A DNA stretch of 64,000 nucleotides, taken from NCBI GenBank assembly GCA_025210655.1, contig JAOARG010000034.1:1-64000 (forward strand), in the 5' to 3' direction. Position 1 is the stretch's first letter; the number at the start of each line of letters is the position of its first letter. Below, one piece after another: positions 26,708 through 36,283 of this stretch. Source of the stretch: Bacillota bacterium (GTDB lineage: Bacteria > Bacillota > Clostridia > Peptostreptococcales > Acidaminobacteraceae). A program made the translations under genes and the position numbers. The notes under the pieces were generated by a model, which was given only the letters and a program-made list of their open reading frames with translations, did no database searches and was not told where the DNA came from.

Positions 26708-27670
26708 ATGAAAGTTACCAAAAATATGATCCATGAAGACCTTCAGAAAAGTTCAAATCTATTGCAACTAGTGCCTGGATTCCTTACCAGAAAATGGTCT
26801 GTTAATTGTGCAAATTTCTTTATTGATAAAATCTATAAAGGAAAAAACATCGATAGCCTAGATTGTAGTGAAGTTTATATTAATAGCAAATCAGATAACT
26901 ATAAAATTCGTGTAAAAGTATATAAGCCTAAAAAATATCCTGGAAAACTACCTATTCTACTATATATACATGGTGGCGGTTATATAATAGGGAACCCGGA
27001 ACAATTTGGAAACATCATAGAAAAATATATAGAAACTAGACCTTGTATTGTTGTATCACCAGACTATAGACTTGCCCTGGAAAAACCATATCCAGCAGCA
27101 TTAAATGACTGCTATGATACCCTATTATGGGCAAAAGAAAATGCAGATAAAATTGATGGGGATTCGGAAAAAATAATGGTAGCAGGCCACAGTGCAGGTG
27201 GTGGACTTACAGCAGCAGTTACTTTAAAGAATAGGGATACAAAGGCTGTAAAAATTGCTTTTCAAATGCCCATATATCCTATGATAGATGATACTCAGTA
27301 TTCTGATTCGGACAGACATATAATAACACCAGCTTGGGATAGCAGATCAAATAAATTTGCATGGGAATCATATCTTTCCGATATCCATAAAAACGGAAGT
27401 GAAATACCTTCATATTCTGCGCCAGCAAGAAATAAGGATTATTCAGATTTTCCACCAACAATAACCTTTGTAGGTAACCTTGATCCTTTCTATAAAGAAA
27501 CATTAGCCTATGTGGATGACTTGAAATCTACAAATATTGATGTAACTTTTAAAGAATATGATAGATGTTTCCACGGCTTTGATATGATGGCTGGAGAATC
27601 GGATATAAGTAATGACGCCCTTAATTTCACATTCGAAAATTTCGGAAAATACTATGATAAATATCTATAA
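26708..27670 (+). CDS. Alpha/beta hydrolase, hormone-sensitive-lipase family
   Basis: The start is ATG 26708, downstream of AGGAGTG at 11 bases; an upstream ATG at 26672 abuts the operator and lacks a site. The 320-residue esterase has the oxyanion motif HGGGYIIG near residue 84, the nucleophile elbow GHSAGGG, the acid Asp in VGNLDPF and the catalytic His in CFHGFD. The family cleaves short acyl esters. It is divergent from a TetR regulator and followed after 69 bases by a fatty-acid desaturase gene, so a role in lipid modification or detoxification is plausible. Confidence 0.92.
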   Translation: MKVTKNMIHEDLQKSSNLLQLVPGFLTRKWSVNCANFFIDKIYKGKNIDSLDCSEVYINSKSDNYKIRVKVYKPKKYPGKLPILLYIHGGGYIIGNPEQFGNIIEKYIETRPCIVVSPDYRLALEKPYPAALNDCYDTLLWAKENADKIDGDSEKIMVAGHSAGGGLTAAVTLKNRDTKAVKIAFQMPIYPMIDDTQYSDSDRHIITPAWDSRSNKFAWESYLSDIHKNGSEIPSYSAPARNKDYSDFPPTITFVGNLDPFYKETLAYVDDLKSTNIDVTFKEYDRCFHGFDMMAGESDISNDALNFTFENFGKYYDKYL

Positions 27671-27739
27671 GATTTTATAATAATTCTATGCTTTGTTCAC
27701 CTTTGTTTTCTTTGGGTATAAATAAGATGGAGGGATAAT

Positions 27740-28741
27740 ATGAATATAAAAGAGCAAGTTAAACCTTATGCTAAGGCTAATAAGAAAAAATCTTTTATTC
27801 AAATATTAAATACAGTAGTTCCATATATTCTACTTATGTCATTTATGATTTTTCTAATTGATATAGGTTTACCATACTATATTACCATCTTATTTACTAT
27901 TCCAGCAGGACTATTCATGGTCAGGGTTTTTATACTTTTCCATGACTGCACTCATCTTTCATTTTACTCAAAGAAGAAAAGCAATATCATTCTGGGTCAT
28001 ATACTAGGAGTGCTTGTTTTCACACCATATTTCATATGGCAATCAGATCACAATATACATCATGGTTCAGTAGGAAATCTTGATAAGAGAGGTACTGGTG
28101 ACGTATGGACTATGACTGTTAAAGAATATATTGAAAGTTCTAAAATGAAAAAGTTTATATATCGTCTATATAGAAATCCTTTTTTCTTATTTTTTATTGC
28201 TCCATTTTTCCTTTTTGCAGTATTAAATAGATTACCATCTAGAAAATTCAAATCAAAAAAACATCAGTTATCAAATATAATTACTAGTCTGGGAATACTG
28301 TCAATATTTTTATTTGTAGGATTTACTTTCGGTTTCAAACACTATATATTGACACAAATTCCTGTACTTTATATTGCCAGTGTGTCTGGAGTATGGTTGT
28401 TTTTTATACAACACCAATTTGAAGAAGTATATTGGAAGCACCATGATGATTGGGATTTTGTTGAAGCGGCTATTAAAGGTAGTTCCTTTTACAAGCTACC
28501 ATGGCTACTAGATTGGATTACAGGTCACATAGGCTTTCATCATATACATCATCTTAATCCAAGAATCCCAAACTATAACTTAAGACTTTGTTATAAATCA
28601 ATTAAGGGTATCGATGAAGAAAATACAGTTACTCTTTTCAAAAGTTTTAAGTTATCACTTTTAAAATTATATGATGAAAATAAAGGACGATTAGTTACTT
28701 TCAAAGAACTTAAAAAGAATAAGGATTTACATCCTCAGTAA
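27740..28741 (+). CDS. Membrane fatty-acid desaturase
   Basis: A 333-residue integral membrane di-iron enzyme of the acyl-lipid desaturase family. The three histidine boxes are present: HDCTH near residue 73, HNIHH near residue 108 and HIHH near residue 277 (GFHHIHHLNPRIPNYNL). Four to five hydrophobic helices separate them. It would introduce a double bond using O2 and reduced ferredoxin. This oxygen need is unexpected among so many anaerobe-type genes. It follows the esterase gene with a weak GGAGG site and ends at a strong terminator. Confidence 0.92.
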   Translation: MNIKEQVKPYAKANKKKSFIQILNTVVPYILLMSFMIFLIDIGLPYYITILFTIPAGLFMVRVFILFHDCTHLSFYSKKKSNIILGHILGVLVFTPYFIWQSDHNIHHGSVGNLDKRGTGDVWTMTVKEYIESSKMKKFIYRLYRNPFFLFFIAPFFLFAVLNRLPSRKFKSKKHQLSNIITSLGILSIFLFVGFTFGFKHYILTQIPVLYIASVSGVWLFFIQHQFEEVYWKHHDDWDFVEAAIKGSSFYKLPWLLDWITGHIGFHHIHHLNPRIPNYNLRLCYKSIKGIDEENTVTLFKSFKLSLLKLYDENKGRLVTFKELKKNKDLHPQ

Positions 28742-28771
28742 AGAAGATAAATCATAGCATTTACTACACTT

Positions 28772-28808
28772 AAAAACAACCCCTGTCACATTGACAAGGG
28801 TTGTTTTT
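28772..28808 (+). terminator. Rho-independent terminator
   Basis: AAAAACAACCC pairs with GGGTTGTTTTT, extended by CTGTCA/TGACA near the loop. It closes the esterase-desaturase unit. Confidence 0.88.
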
Positions 28809-28915
28809 AAACTTGCTATTTGTAAAAAGGACTAAGTATAAAAAATAAAATTACTATTAACGTATATACTATAGGAACTATTCCAAAACTCAGTGATTTA
28901 CTTATTAATTTTTTA

Positions 28916-29317
28916 TTAAAAGATTGACTCTTCTATGACATCTCCAATACCATTATGAAGACTAATACTTCCTTCATAAAAATAAAAAGCTTTAAAAATT
29001 TCACTTTCCGCTGAACCATATACACTACTAAGTGCTGGAACTTCCTCGAACATGCTTTCTTTCAGCTTACAATCATCGACAAATTTTATTTTACCAGATA
29101 ATCTTAACCACTGCATATTCTCTCCAACAACTGCAAATGAAGCTGTTGGATCTTCATTTAACTGCCTATAGACATCTTTATTATTTCCAGTGCCAAAATA
29201 AAACTTACCCAACTTATAAAATATCATATTAAAGAGCCTCATTACAATATTTCCATTTTTAATAGTCGTAAATTGTCCTATTTTATTCTTGTTTAAAAAT
29301 TCAATAATTCTCTCCAT
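28916..29317 (-). CDS. Pyridoxamine 5'-phosphate oxidase-fold protein
   Basis: The start is ATG 29317 with AGGAGG 8 bases upstream, lying within the tail of the upstream flavoenzyme gene. The 133-residue split-barrel protein starts with ERIIEFLNKNKIGQFTTI and contains WLRLSGKIKFV, both usual for PNPOx-like flavin-binding proteins. These often bind FMN, F420 or haem. The actual activity is unknown. Direct linkage to an Old Yellow Enzyme gene (12-base gap) suggests a shared redox pathway. Confidence 0.85.
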   Translation of the reverse strand: MERIIEFLNKNKIGQFTTIKNGNIVMRLFNMIFYKLGKFYFGTGNNKDVYRQLNEDPTASFAVVGENMQWLRLSGKIKFVDDCKLKESMFEEVPALSSVYGSAESEIFKAFYFYEGSISLHNGIGDVIEESIF

Positions 29318-29328
29318 AAAAAGGCCTC

Positions 29329-30390
29329 CTATTTGTTCTTTATACATCTAACTCCATTAGGTCCATTACATTGAAAACACGTTGTGCACTTTGTATAATG
29401 TCCATTCTTAAACCTTTTTACAAGATCAGCATCTGCTATAAATGGTCTAGCAAATGATACCCCATCCACATTGGTATTACTAATTAATTCATTGGCCGCT
29501 TTTTCTGTTCTAATCCCACCATTTGCAATTACAGGCACTTTTACCTCACTTGCTAATTCAACAATTTTCTCTTTAAAAAATGGTTCTCCTCCATTATAAT
29601 TTCCACTAACCATTGTCTCTCCCATAACACCTGCAATTGTTTCTATAGCATTATATCCACTATCTGATAAAATCTTAGCAAGTTCTTTACCATCACTAAA
29701 CTCCAAACCTTTTACATCTTCTTTCATCAAGTCATCCATTGACATTTTGATAAATACTGGAAAATCATTACCACATTTATCTGCTATAGCTTTTCTTATT
29801 TCTACAGCTATCCTAGAACGTCTAGTGACATCACCACCATATTCATCCTGTCTCTGATTGTAGTAAGGTGAGAAGAACTTATTGATTAGAAAACCAGCAG
29901 AAGCCTGTACCTGTACCCCATCAAAACCAGCTTTCTTACTCCTATAGGCAGCATCTGCAAATCTTTTTATAATTTCTTTTATTTCTAACTGTGTCATCTC
30001 TTTGGGAACTATCTGAGTAAAGCGGTCCTTTACCGCAGATGGAGCTAAAGGAACATAATCTGCTTCAAGAAAAATAAAGGAACTACCATGAAATAATTGT
30101 GCCATAACTTTTCCACCCTCTGAGTGTATAATATCAACTAAATTTTTCATATCCTTTATACATTCATCATTATTCAACCTAAAGGAATTATCAAATACCT
30201 TATCTTCAGTCACCTCAATTCCACTGGTAATTATTAATCCCACATCTTCCCTCGCAAAATTTCTATATAGTGACAAAACATCTTCAGTTATTGATCCATC
30301 AGGTGATAAACCTTCATGAGTTCCTGAACGAACAAATCTATTTCTTAACTCTATTCCACCTAAGTTAATCTTTTCGTATAATGATTTCAT
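29329..30390 (-). CDS. Old Yellow Enzyme family protein lacking the usual His pair
   Basis: A 353-residue TIM-barrel flavoprotein. FMN-binding blocks are typical: GGIELRNRFVRSGTHEG near the start, MAQLFHGSS near residue 95, IKMSMDDLM near residue 220 and VIANGGIRT near residue 290. The motif that usually reads HxAHGYL is VQVQASAGFLIN, so the two substrate-binding His residues are Gln and Ala. The C-terminus has a Cys cluster CTTCFQCNG plus a later Cys, but no FAD domain follows, unlike the 638-residue paralogue at 18773. It is cotranscribed with the PNPOx-like gene. Confidence 0.9.
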   Translation of the reverse strand: MKSLYEKINLGGIELRNRFVRSGTHEGLSPDGSITEDVLSLYRNFAREDVGLIITSGIEVTEDKVFDNSFRLNNDECIKDMKNLVDIIHSEGGKVMAQLFHGSSFIFLEADYVPLAPSAVKDRFTQIVPKEMTQLEIKEIIKRFADAAYRSKKAGFDGVQVQASAGFLINKFFSPYYNQRQDEYGGDVTRRSRIAVEIRKAIADKCGNDFPVFIKMSMDDLMKEDVKGLEFSDGKELAKILSDSGYNAIETIAGVMGETMVSGNYNGGEPFFKEKIVELASEVKVPVIANGGIRTEKAANELISNTNVDGVSFARPFIADADLVKRFKNGHYTKCTTCFQCNGPNGVRCIKNK

Positions 30391-30413
30391 AAAATCTCCT
30401 CCTAAATTCCTTA

Positions 30414-30429
30414 TAAACAGGCCTGTTTA
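30414..30429. promoter_or_regulatory. Perfect 16-bp palindrome before the flavoenzyme
   Basis: TAAACAGGCCTGTTTA lies 24 bases upstream of the ATG at 30390, a position fitting a repressor site of TetR or MarR type. No cognate regulator adjoins it. Confidence 0.55.
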
Positions 30430-30761
30430 AATAAGACTTTTTCAAATTCTATTCTTAGAGAAATTCTACTTATATTCTTTTAAAAGTACAAGTACTATAA
30501 TTTTTCGTAGATAGTACAATAAAAAAGAGTATTATTGCAATTACTAATTTATAAGAAATAAAAAAATTCAGCCAAATTTGACTGAATTTAATATTGCCCA
30601 TTATTATTCATCTAAAATGTTTTATTATAATAAATCATTATTCCTCTTACACATTCCTTTATTTTCAATATAGATACGGAATAAAGTGCTACTTAATAAT
30701 ACATAAATGAAAAATCACTTATCAAATATTGTATAAATATATAAGCAAGAAATTTTCTAAG
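30430..30761. other. Gene-free stretch between flavoenzyme and diguanylate cyclase
   Basis: A+T-rich sequence holding a terminator-like hairpin at 30561-30589 and an AGTACTAT half site at 30490-30497, similar to the HxlR dyads near 10.05 kb. No reading frame of note was seen. Confidence 0.4.
30561..30589 (-). terminator. Terminator-like hairpin
   Basis: AAATTCAG (30564-30571) pairs with CTGAATTT (30582-30589), with an A-run before it that becomes a U-run in minus-strand RNA. It would terminate the cyclase transcript about 170 bases past the stop. Confidence 0.65.
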
Positions 30762-32399
30762 CTAATATTCTTTATATACACTACATGTATTTCTCCCTCT
30801 ATCTTTAGCTTTATACATAGCTTTATCAGAACTATCAATAAGATTATTAATCGAAGCTTCATCCCTCGGAATTATAGAAGCAATACCAATACTAACTGTT
30901 AGATATCTTAATTGACCATCAACAGTATTCTCTATCTCTAATTCCTCAATATTATTCCTTATTATTTCAGCCACAACAAGGCCACCATCAGAATCGGTTT
31001 CTGGAAGAATCACGACAAATTCCTCTCCACCAAATCTTGATACACTATCCATCGGATGTCTCAAACATTGTTGTATAGAGTTCGCTACCATCTTTAAACA
31101 TTTATCACCTTCAACATGACCAAAATTATCATTATAATGCTTAAAGAAATCTATATCGATCATTAGTATCGTAAGGTGCTTTTCTGATTCCATACATCGT
31201 TCCCATTCAAGCTCTATATTTTCATCAAACCATCTTTTATTCTTTACACCAGTAAGTTGGTCAATTCTAGTTAGTCCGTATAACTCTTTTTGACTTACTT
31301 TTAGCTCATTAAGAAGTTTCGTGTACCCTCCAGCCAACTCTTTAATTTCTACTACTGCACCTGTGTTAACCACAATATCCTGTCCGAAATCTTCTGGATT
31401 GAAATCTTTCATATGTTTTGTCAACTTAAGAAGAGGATTTGTAATTCTTTTAATTGCTATATACTGAATAAGCCCAATTAATATAGCAATTACAACTGAT
31501 ACGCTAATTACGATCAAAGAAATTTGCTGTACATTGTTTAACTTCATACTTCTTTCTATAAGTAAATCCTCTTCCACACGAATAAAATGATCCACTTCAT
31601 CCCTTATTTGATCCATTATTCTTTTTCCCTTACCTTTAGATATCTCCTTAAATAAGTCTTCATCACTTTTGTATTCAAGAGCTTCATCTACAAGTCCAAT
31701 CTGTTTTTCTGCAACACTTTTTATCCAATCATTTATTGCAATAGTAATTTCTAAACTTTCTAAATCCTTGAGATCTTTTTTTACTTTTTCTAAACCTTCA
31801 TAATAGGGTTCAAGAAATTCCACATCTTTATTGATTATATAAGCCCTTACTCCTGTCTCCATATTTATCATAGATACTAAAATATTTAAATGCAAGTTCT
31901 CATTATCCATATTTGACAACAGTCTCCTGATTTCATCCATTTTTTCTTTATCCATACCAGAATTAGATAAGCCATATAGCTCTAGCATTTTTACATCTGA
32001 ATCTATTATCTCCCTTTTAATAGCAAGATAATTATCAGCGGCTTCAACATGCCAAAGATTGGCTAAATGTGCTATTTTAGTTAATTGAGCCACTTGGGAT
32101 GGATTGTCATCAACAGTTACTTTAAGTAATTTTATCTGTTTATCAAATTTTTTGAAAGCTTCATTATAAGGTTCGAGGTACTGTTCATTTCCAGTAGCAA
32201 GAAAGCCTCTCATACCGGTTTCTTGATCTATCATATTAGACATAAGATTCTCAGCCTGTATTATTACATTATGGGTATGAACAACCCATTCAATTTCTTC
32301 ATTTGTATTTTTCACAGCAATAGACAATAACAAGAAAAGAACAAGCATTATTAGAACTGTAATTGTATTAAGTAAAGAAAAAATATTCTTGAGTTTCAT
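30762..32399 (-). CDS. Diguanylate cyclase with two CHASE3-type sensors
   Basis: A 545-residue membrane enzyme that makes cyclic di-GMP. TM1 is at about 10-29 and TM2 at about 295-316. The outer region repeats the CHASE3 hallmark twice: ETGMRGFLATGNEQYLEPY at 60-78 and ETGVRAYIINKDVEFLEPY at 181-199. HAMP follows, then a GGDEF domain (about 375-545) with active-site GGEEF at 457-461. The usual inhibitory RxxD site is altered: His replaces Arg in HPMD. GGGG precedes the ATG. It is separated by an acetyltransferase gene from a second cyclase. Confidence 0.94.
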   Translation of the reverse strand: MKLKNIFSLLNTITVLIMLVLFLLLSIAVKNTNEEIEWVVHTHNVIIQAENLMSNMIDQETGMRGFLATGNEQYLEPYNEAFKKFDKQIKLLKVTVDDNPSQVAQLTKIAHLANLWHVEAADNYLAIKREIIDSDVKMLELYGLSNSGMDKEKMDEIRRLLSNMDNENLHLNILVSMINMETGVRAYIINKDVEFLEPYYEGLEKVKKDLKDLESLEITIAINDWIKSVAEKQIGLVDEALEYKSDEDLFKEISKGKGKRIMDQIRDEVDHFIRVEEDLLIERSMKLNNVQQISLIVISVSVVIAILIGLIQYIAIKRITNPLLKLTKHMKDFNPEDFGQDIVVNTGAVVEIKELAGGYTKLLNELKVSQKELYGLTRIDQLTGVKNKRWFDENIELEWERCMESEKHLTILMIDIDFFKHYNDNFGHVEGDKCLKMVANSIQQCLRHPMDSVSRFGGEEFVVILPETDSDGGLVVAEIIRNNIEELEIENTVDGQLRYLTVSIGIASIIPRDEASINNLIDSSDKAMYKAKDRGRNTCSVYKEY

Positions 32400-32543
32400 A
32401 AAATTACCCCTTTTATTATTAGGAAAAAACCATGTTTTTTAAATCTATACCCACTTATTTCAAAGGTAATATAAGAAAAGCTCCCTATTGGATACTGGAA
32501 TGGACAATTTGATAACTATCATTCAGCACCTCAATAGGGAGTA

Positions 32544-33068
32544 TTAAACTAAATCAATCCAATACCTCTGTGTTATTCGAGTTTCTTCTGCAACTTCATT
32601 TTCAAGTTTGCCAGCATTTTTCAGAATGGTTTTAGCAGATCCAATATTATTTTGATTACATGTAATTAAGACTTTACTTATATTTAGTTTTTCACACTCT
32701 TTTAGGGCTAAAAAAAGCATCTCACTTGCATAACCTTTTAACCTTTGTGACTTCCTAACACTATATCCTATATGTCCTCCAAAATTCATTAGATAATCAT
32801 TCAGTCTATGTCTTATATCAATCATACCAACTAACTCTTCCTTATCTATAGTAATAGCCATAAAGGTTGAAGAAGGTACAAGGGGTTCCCTAACCGTTTC
32901 CTCTTTCTGATTATCACAAAAGGCTTCATACCAATCCTCGAAACTCTTAGCATTCTGAAGTCCAGCGCTTCCATCTATATTGTCTCCGCTTTCAATAAAT
33001 TCTCTTTTGTAATCTAAAATTTTATCCTTGTCTTTTTCACATGGTAATACTAACTTTAATCTTTTCAT
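32544..33068 (-). CDS. GNAT-family N-acetyltransferase
   Basis: A 174-residue protein of the GNAT fold. The acetyl-CoA loop is SQRLKGYASEMLFLALKEC (R-x-x-G-x-A variant) at about 108-126, followed by the ITCNQNNIGSAKTILKNAG motif that is common in aminoglycoside- or peptide-type acetyltransferases of Firmicutes. The acceptor is unknown. AAGGAG is well placed. The gene lies only 26 bases after the cyclase at 33095-34918, so the two may be cotranscribed. Confidence 0.9.
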   Translation of the reverse strand: MKRLKLVLPCEKDKDKILDYKREFIESGDNIDGSAGLQNAKSFEDWYEAFCDNQKEETVREPLVPSSTFMAITIDKEELVGMIDIRHRLNDYLMNFGGHIGYSVRKSQRLKGYASEMLFLALKECEKLNISKVLITCNQNNIGSAKTILKNAGKLENEVAEETRITQRYWIDLV

Positions 33069-33094
33069 ACACTTACTCCTTAATTTTCTACTTA

Positions 33095-34918
33095 TTATTT
33101 TACTATTCGATTCCTTCCAGTATTCTTCGCTTTGTATAAATTATTATCAGCTCTATTGACTATATCAATAAGAGTTTCATTAATCATGTACTGGGCAACA
33201 CCACCGCTTATTGTTATCTTAATCTTATTAGTCCCAAACTCTATTTCACTCAACTCTTTTCTAAATCTTTCGCTAGCTATATAAGCCTCATCTAGTGAAG
33301 TATTTGCCATTATTATCATAAACTCTTCACCACCGTATCTTCCTAAAACATCTACATCTCTAATTTTCGAAGATAAAAATTTTGATATTTCCATCAAAAC
33401 TCTATCACCCTCTACATGTCCAAAGTTATCATTCACTGCCTTGAAATGATCGATATCGAGTATTGTTACTGAAAAAATTTCATTATATCTTTTAGATAAT
33501 TCAATATTATAATTTAAACTCTCAACTAAAAATCTTTTATTATATATACTTGTTAAACTATCTGTAACACTCAAAAGCTCCAACTCTTTGGTTCTTTCTT
33601 TAACTATGTCTTCAAGGGAAGAATTGATTTTCTCCAACTCATCTTGTTTATTATCTAATTCTTTTAAATAATCCATGAGTTTTACGGACATCTTGTTAAA
33701 TGATTTTGTTAGCTGTCCCAATTCATCATTTCGATCTGTATGAACTTGAACACCCCAATTCTCATTTGCCATCTCGTTTACTTTAGCATTTAATTTTATT
33801 ATCGGTTTTAAGATCCATTTAGACATAATTATATATACAAACAGTACCATAAGAGTAATAATAATAAAGCCTACAGTAAATCTATAAAATAATACTTCAA
33901 TATCTGAAATTATGTCTTGCTCAGGTATTGCTATCATTATATTCCAATTAACTTTATTATCATAAGAATAATTATAAAACTCACAGTGATAATTTCTACC
34001 ATCAACACTGTATTTTGATTTAATTACCTCATCAGACTCTTTATAATAGACACCTTTTATTCCCGTATAACCTAACCTTATAACATCATTTTCACTTTTA
34101 ATAGCTGGCAATCTGTATTGAGAATTATCAATTTCAATAAATGGATTTTCATCAGTTGATGATGCTACAACCATTCCTTGGGAATCAACAATACATATAA
34201 TACCATTTTCTGTAGTATTTATTTTTTTTACAAACTCAGATAATTGATCCAACAATATATCTGTTCCAAAAACTCCAATTTTCTCTCCATTTTTTGATAT
34301 TAAGGGATAGGACGTGCTCATCCCCAATACATCTTCCTGTGCACCAGTATAAACTTCAGTCCAATACGCCCCTTGATTTTCTCTAGCTTCTATATACCAA
34401 GATTTATCTCTTGGATCAAAGTTTCTGATTGATTTAACAAAATTCTTGTAATCTCCGTTTTTATCAACTTCATAGACTTTAAAATCACCCAATTTCAAAT
34501 CATCTGTATAGGAAATTCTTTTTGTATTTTGATATAAGCCTGATGAAACTATACCTCCATATTTATTGGCATAGTATGAGTAATCAATAGAATCATTTGA
34601 AGTTACCTGATTTAAAAGAACTTTTCCTAATATATCTACATTCTCTAAGTTAAGCTGGTTGTTCAGAGCAAGATTTGCATTATAAATGTTTACAAGTTCT
34701 GGTATCTTGAAATAGTCATCTAAGTGATCATATATATGATTTTTTATTCTAACTTGACTGCTGGAAATAAGTTTCTCACTATACCTATCCGCAAATCTTT
34801 CAACTAACAAATAAGTCATAAAACTTCCTATTAATATTATTAATAAAATGGGAACCACTATTATCGTTCTAAGAGAAAATCTGTTGATTAGTTTTATTTT
34901 TACTTCTTTATGTCTCAA
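33095..34918 (-). CDS. Diguanylate cyclase with dCache sensor
   Basis: The start is probably the TTG at 34918, with GGAG 8 bases upstream; a GTG three codons earlier overlaps that site. The product of about 607 residues has TM1 near 15-37, a large dCache-like sensor to about 340 (NFDPRDKSWYIEARENQGAY and GVFGTDILLDQLSEFV are typical), TM2 near 345-367 and HAMP. A coiled coil leads into the GGDEF domain with RYGGEEF. The inhibitory I-site RDVD is present five residues upstream, unlike in the neighbouring cyclase. The ligand is unknown. Confidence 0.94.
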   Translation of the reverse strand: MRHKEVKIKLINRFSLRTIIVVPILLIILIGSFMTYLLVERFADRYSEKLISSSQVRIKNHIYDHLDDYFKIPELVNIYNANLALNNQLNLENVDILGKVLLNQVTSNDSIDYSYYANKYGGIVSSGLYQNTKRISYTDDLKLGDFKVYEVDKNGDYKNFVKSIRNFDPRDKSWYIEARENQGAYWTEVYTGAQEDVLGMSTSYPLISKNGEKIGVFGTDILLDQLSEFVKKINTTENGIICIVDSQGMVVASSTDENPFIEIDNSQYRLPAIKSENDVIRLGYTGIKGVYYKESDEVIKSKYSVDGRNYHCEFYNYSYDNKVNWNIMIAIPEQDIISDIEVLFYRFTVGFIIITLMVLFVYIIMSKWILKPIIKLNAKVNEMANENWGVQVHTDRNDELGQLTKSFNKMSVKLMDYLKELDNKQDELEKINSSLEDIVKERTKELELLSVTDSLTSIYNKRFLVESLNYNIELSKRYNEIFSVTILDIDHFKAVNDNFGHVEGDRVLMEISKFLSSKIRDVDVLGRYGGEEFMIIMANTSLDEAYIASERFRKELSEIEFGTNKIKITISGGVAQYMINETLIDIVNRADNNLYKAKNTGRNRIVK

Positions 34919-35066
34919 AATAAACACTCCTATTAATATAAGATAAGCTCATATCTATATAATTCATTTTCAACTTAATTTTATTATATAATAACTTATC
35001 ATACATATAATATGACAAAACGGTATATTTTAAATTTATTTATAAACTTTATCATAGTAATAAAAA

Positions 35067-35104
35067 AAGCTATTCCTTTATTGTCTAATCTAGGAATAAC
35101 TTTT
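35067..35104 (-). terminator. Terminator after the CPBP gene
   Basis: CTATTCCT and AGGAATA arms flank a 14-base loop, with an A-run at 35062-35068 that gives a minus-strand U-run. Confidence 0.7.
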
Positions 35105-35120
35105 ATATACCCATAACATA

Positions 35121-36014
35121 CTACTTTTCTTCTTTAATTATTTTAATCAAATATATTGATGCCAATAAAAAAACAAGTGTACAAACTATAGAACCTTCTA
35201 CACCAAATATTCCACCGGATAAGATCTCATTGCCTTTAGGAACAAATTTCAGTAATGATCCTCCTACTGGATCTGTTCCACTTACAGATATACCAAGTAT
35301 ATTTCCTTGTATCCAGTTCCATGCAGAGTGCATACCGCATATACCCCAGATACTCTCTTCATTAACAACAAATAATGCTGCAAATATTCCAAACAATACT
35401 AGATTTAATATTGGCATCAATGTCATACCATTATTACCACTATGTAGTATCATAAAAAATATTGATGTCACTCCAATTGCAAATGGTACATTATATCTTC
35501 TACCTAAAAGCGGCAACATCCATCCCCTAGTCAAAACCTCTTCTGTACCACCTTGAATAATCCATCCAAAAAGTATTATCAAAACTGATGGCAATACTTT
35601 AATACCTGTATTTGGGGTATTTATAACTAACTCCATTCCACCAAATACGGTCATCAAAGAAATACATATAAGCATTAATAAAATACCTACGGCAAAACCT
35701 TTAAAATAATTTCCTACGAACTCCTTCTGAAAACCTATATCCCTAAATAATCTTTTTTCTCTAAATCTAACAATTAAGTATACTAAAAGTGAGATTGTAC
35801 CAAAACCTAATACCAAATCAAAAAATGTAGTCCAGTACTCCGACACACCTGATATCCTTGCGATTTCTGTAGCAATACCTACTAATCCACCACCTGCAAT
35901 CATTACCATATAGGCAAATATTGAAAACCATATAAAGTTTCTATTTACTTTAGAATCGGCTGCTAATCCGAATAATCCCCTATCAGCAGAAAAACCATTA
36001 CTATAATCCTTCAT
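35121..36014 (-). CDS. CPBP-family intramembrane protease
   Basis: A 297-residue membrane protein with about eight helices. The CPBP/Abi motifs are complete: EEVLTRG (Glu-Glu-x3-Arg) near residue 160, FFMILHSGNN with His, and a late CGMHSAWNW with a second His. Homologues are CAAX prenyl proteases or bacteriocin self-immunity proteins. No bacteriocin gene adjoins. It is divergent from a TetR regulator with a candidate operator, so it is probably controlled by that regulator. Confidence 0.92.
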   Translation of the reverse strand: MKDYSNGFSADRGLFGLAADSKVNRNFIWFSIFAYMVMIAGGGLVGIATEIARISGVSEYWTTFFDLVLGFGTISLLVYLIVRFREKRLFRDIGFQKEFVGNYFKGFAVGILLMLICISLMTVFGGMELVINTPNTGIKVLPSVLIILFGWIIQGGTEEVLTRGWMLPLLGRRYNVPFAIGVTSIFFMILHSGNNGMTLMPILNLVLFGIFAALFVVNEESIWGICGMHSAWNWIQGNILGISVSGTDPVGGSLLKFVPKGNEILSGGIFGVEGSIVCTLVFLLASIYLIKIIKEEK

Positions 36015-36250
36015 AATAAAAATTATCTCCTTTCAAAAACCCGTTTATTATTAGAATTATTTTAACACGTCAATACTAAGATTAGAATTAAGGAAATATT
36101 ATGGTATTCTTAAGTTTTCATAATATCATTCTTACTTTTCACTCACTAACCATCTTCACTCTTCATATTCACTATTTATTACATATATATTTAAAGAGCC
36201 TTCTTATAAATATTAGATTTTTTGACATCAAGTAACTAATAACTTATAAT

Positions 36251-36269
36251 TAAGAGAACATCTCTCTTA
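36251..36269. promoter_or_regulatory. Candidate TetR operator
   Basis: TAAGAGA and TCTCTTA form an inverted repeat with a 5-base spacer, ending at the ribosome site of the TetR gene. This is a normal place for autorepression. Confidence 0.55.
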
Positions 36270-36283
36270 AGGAGGGGATATTT

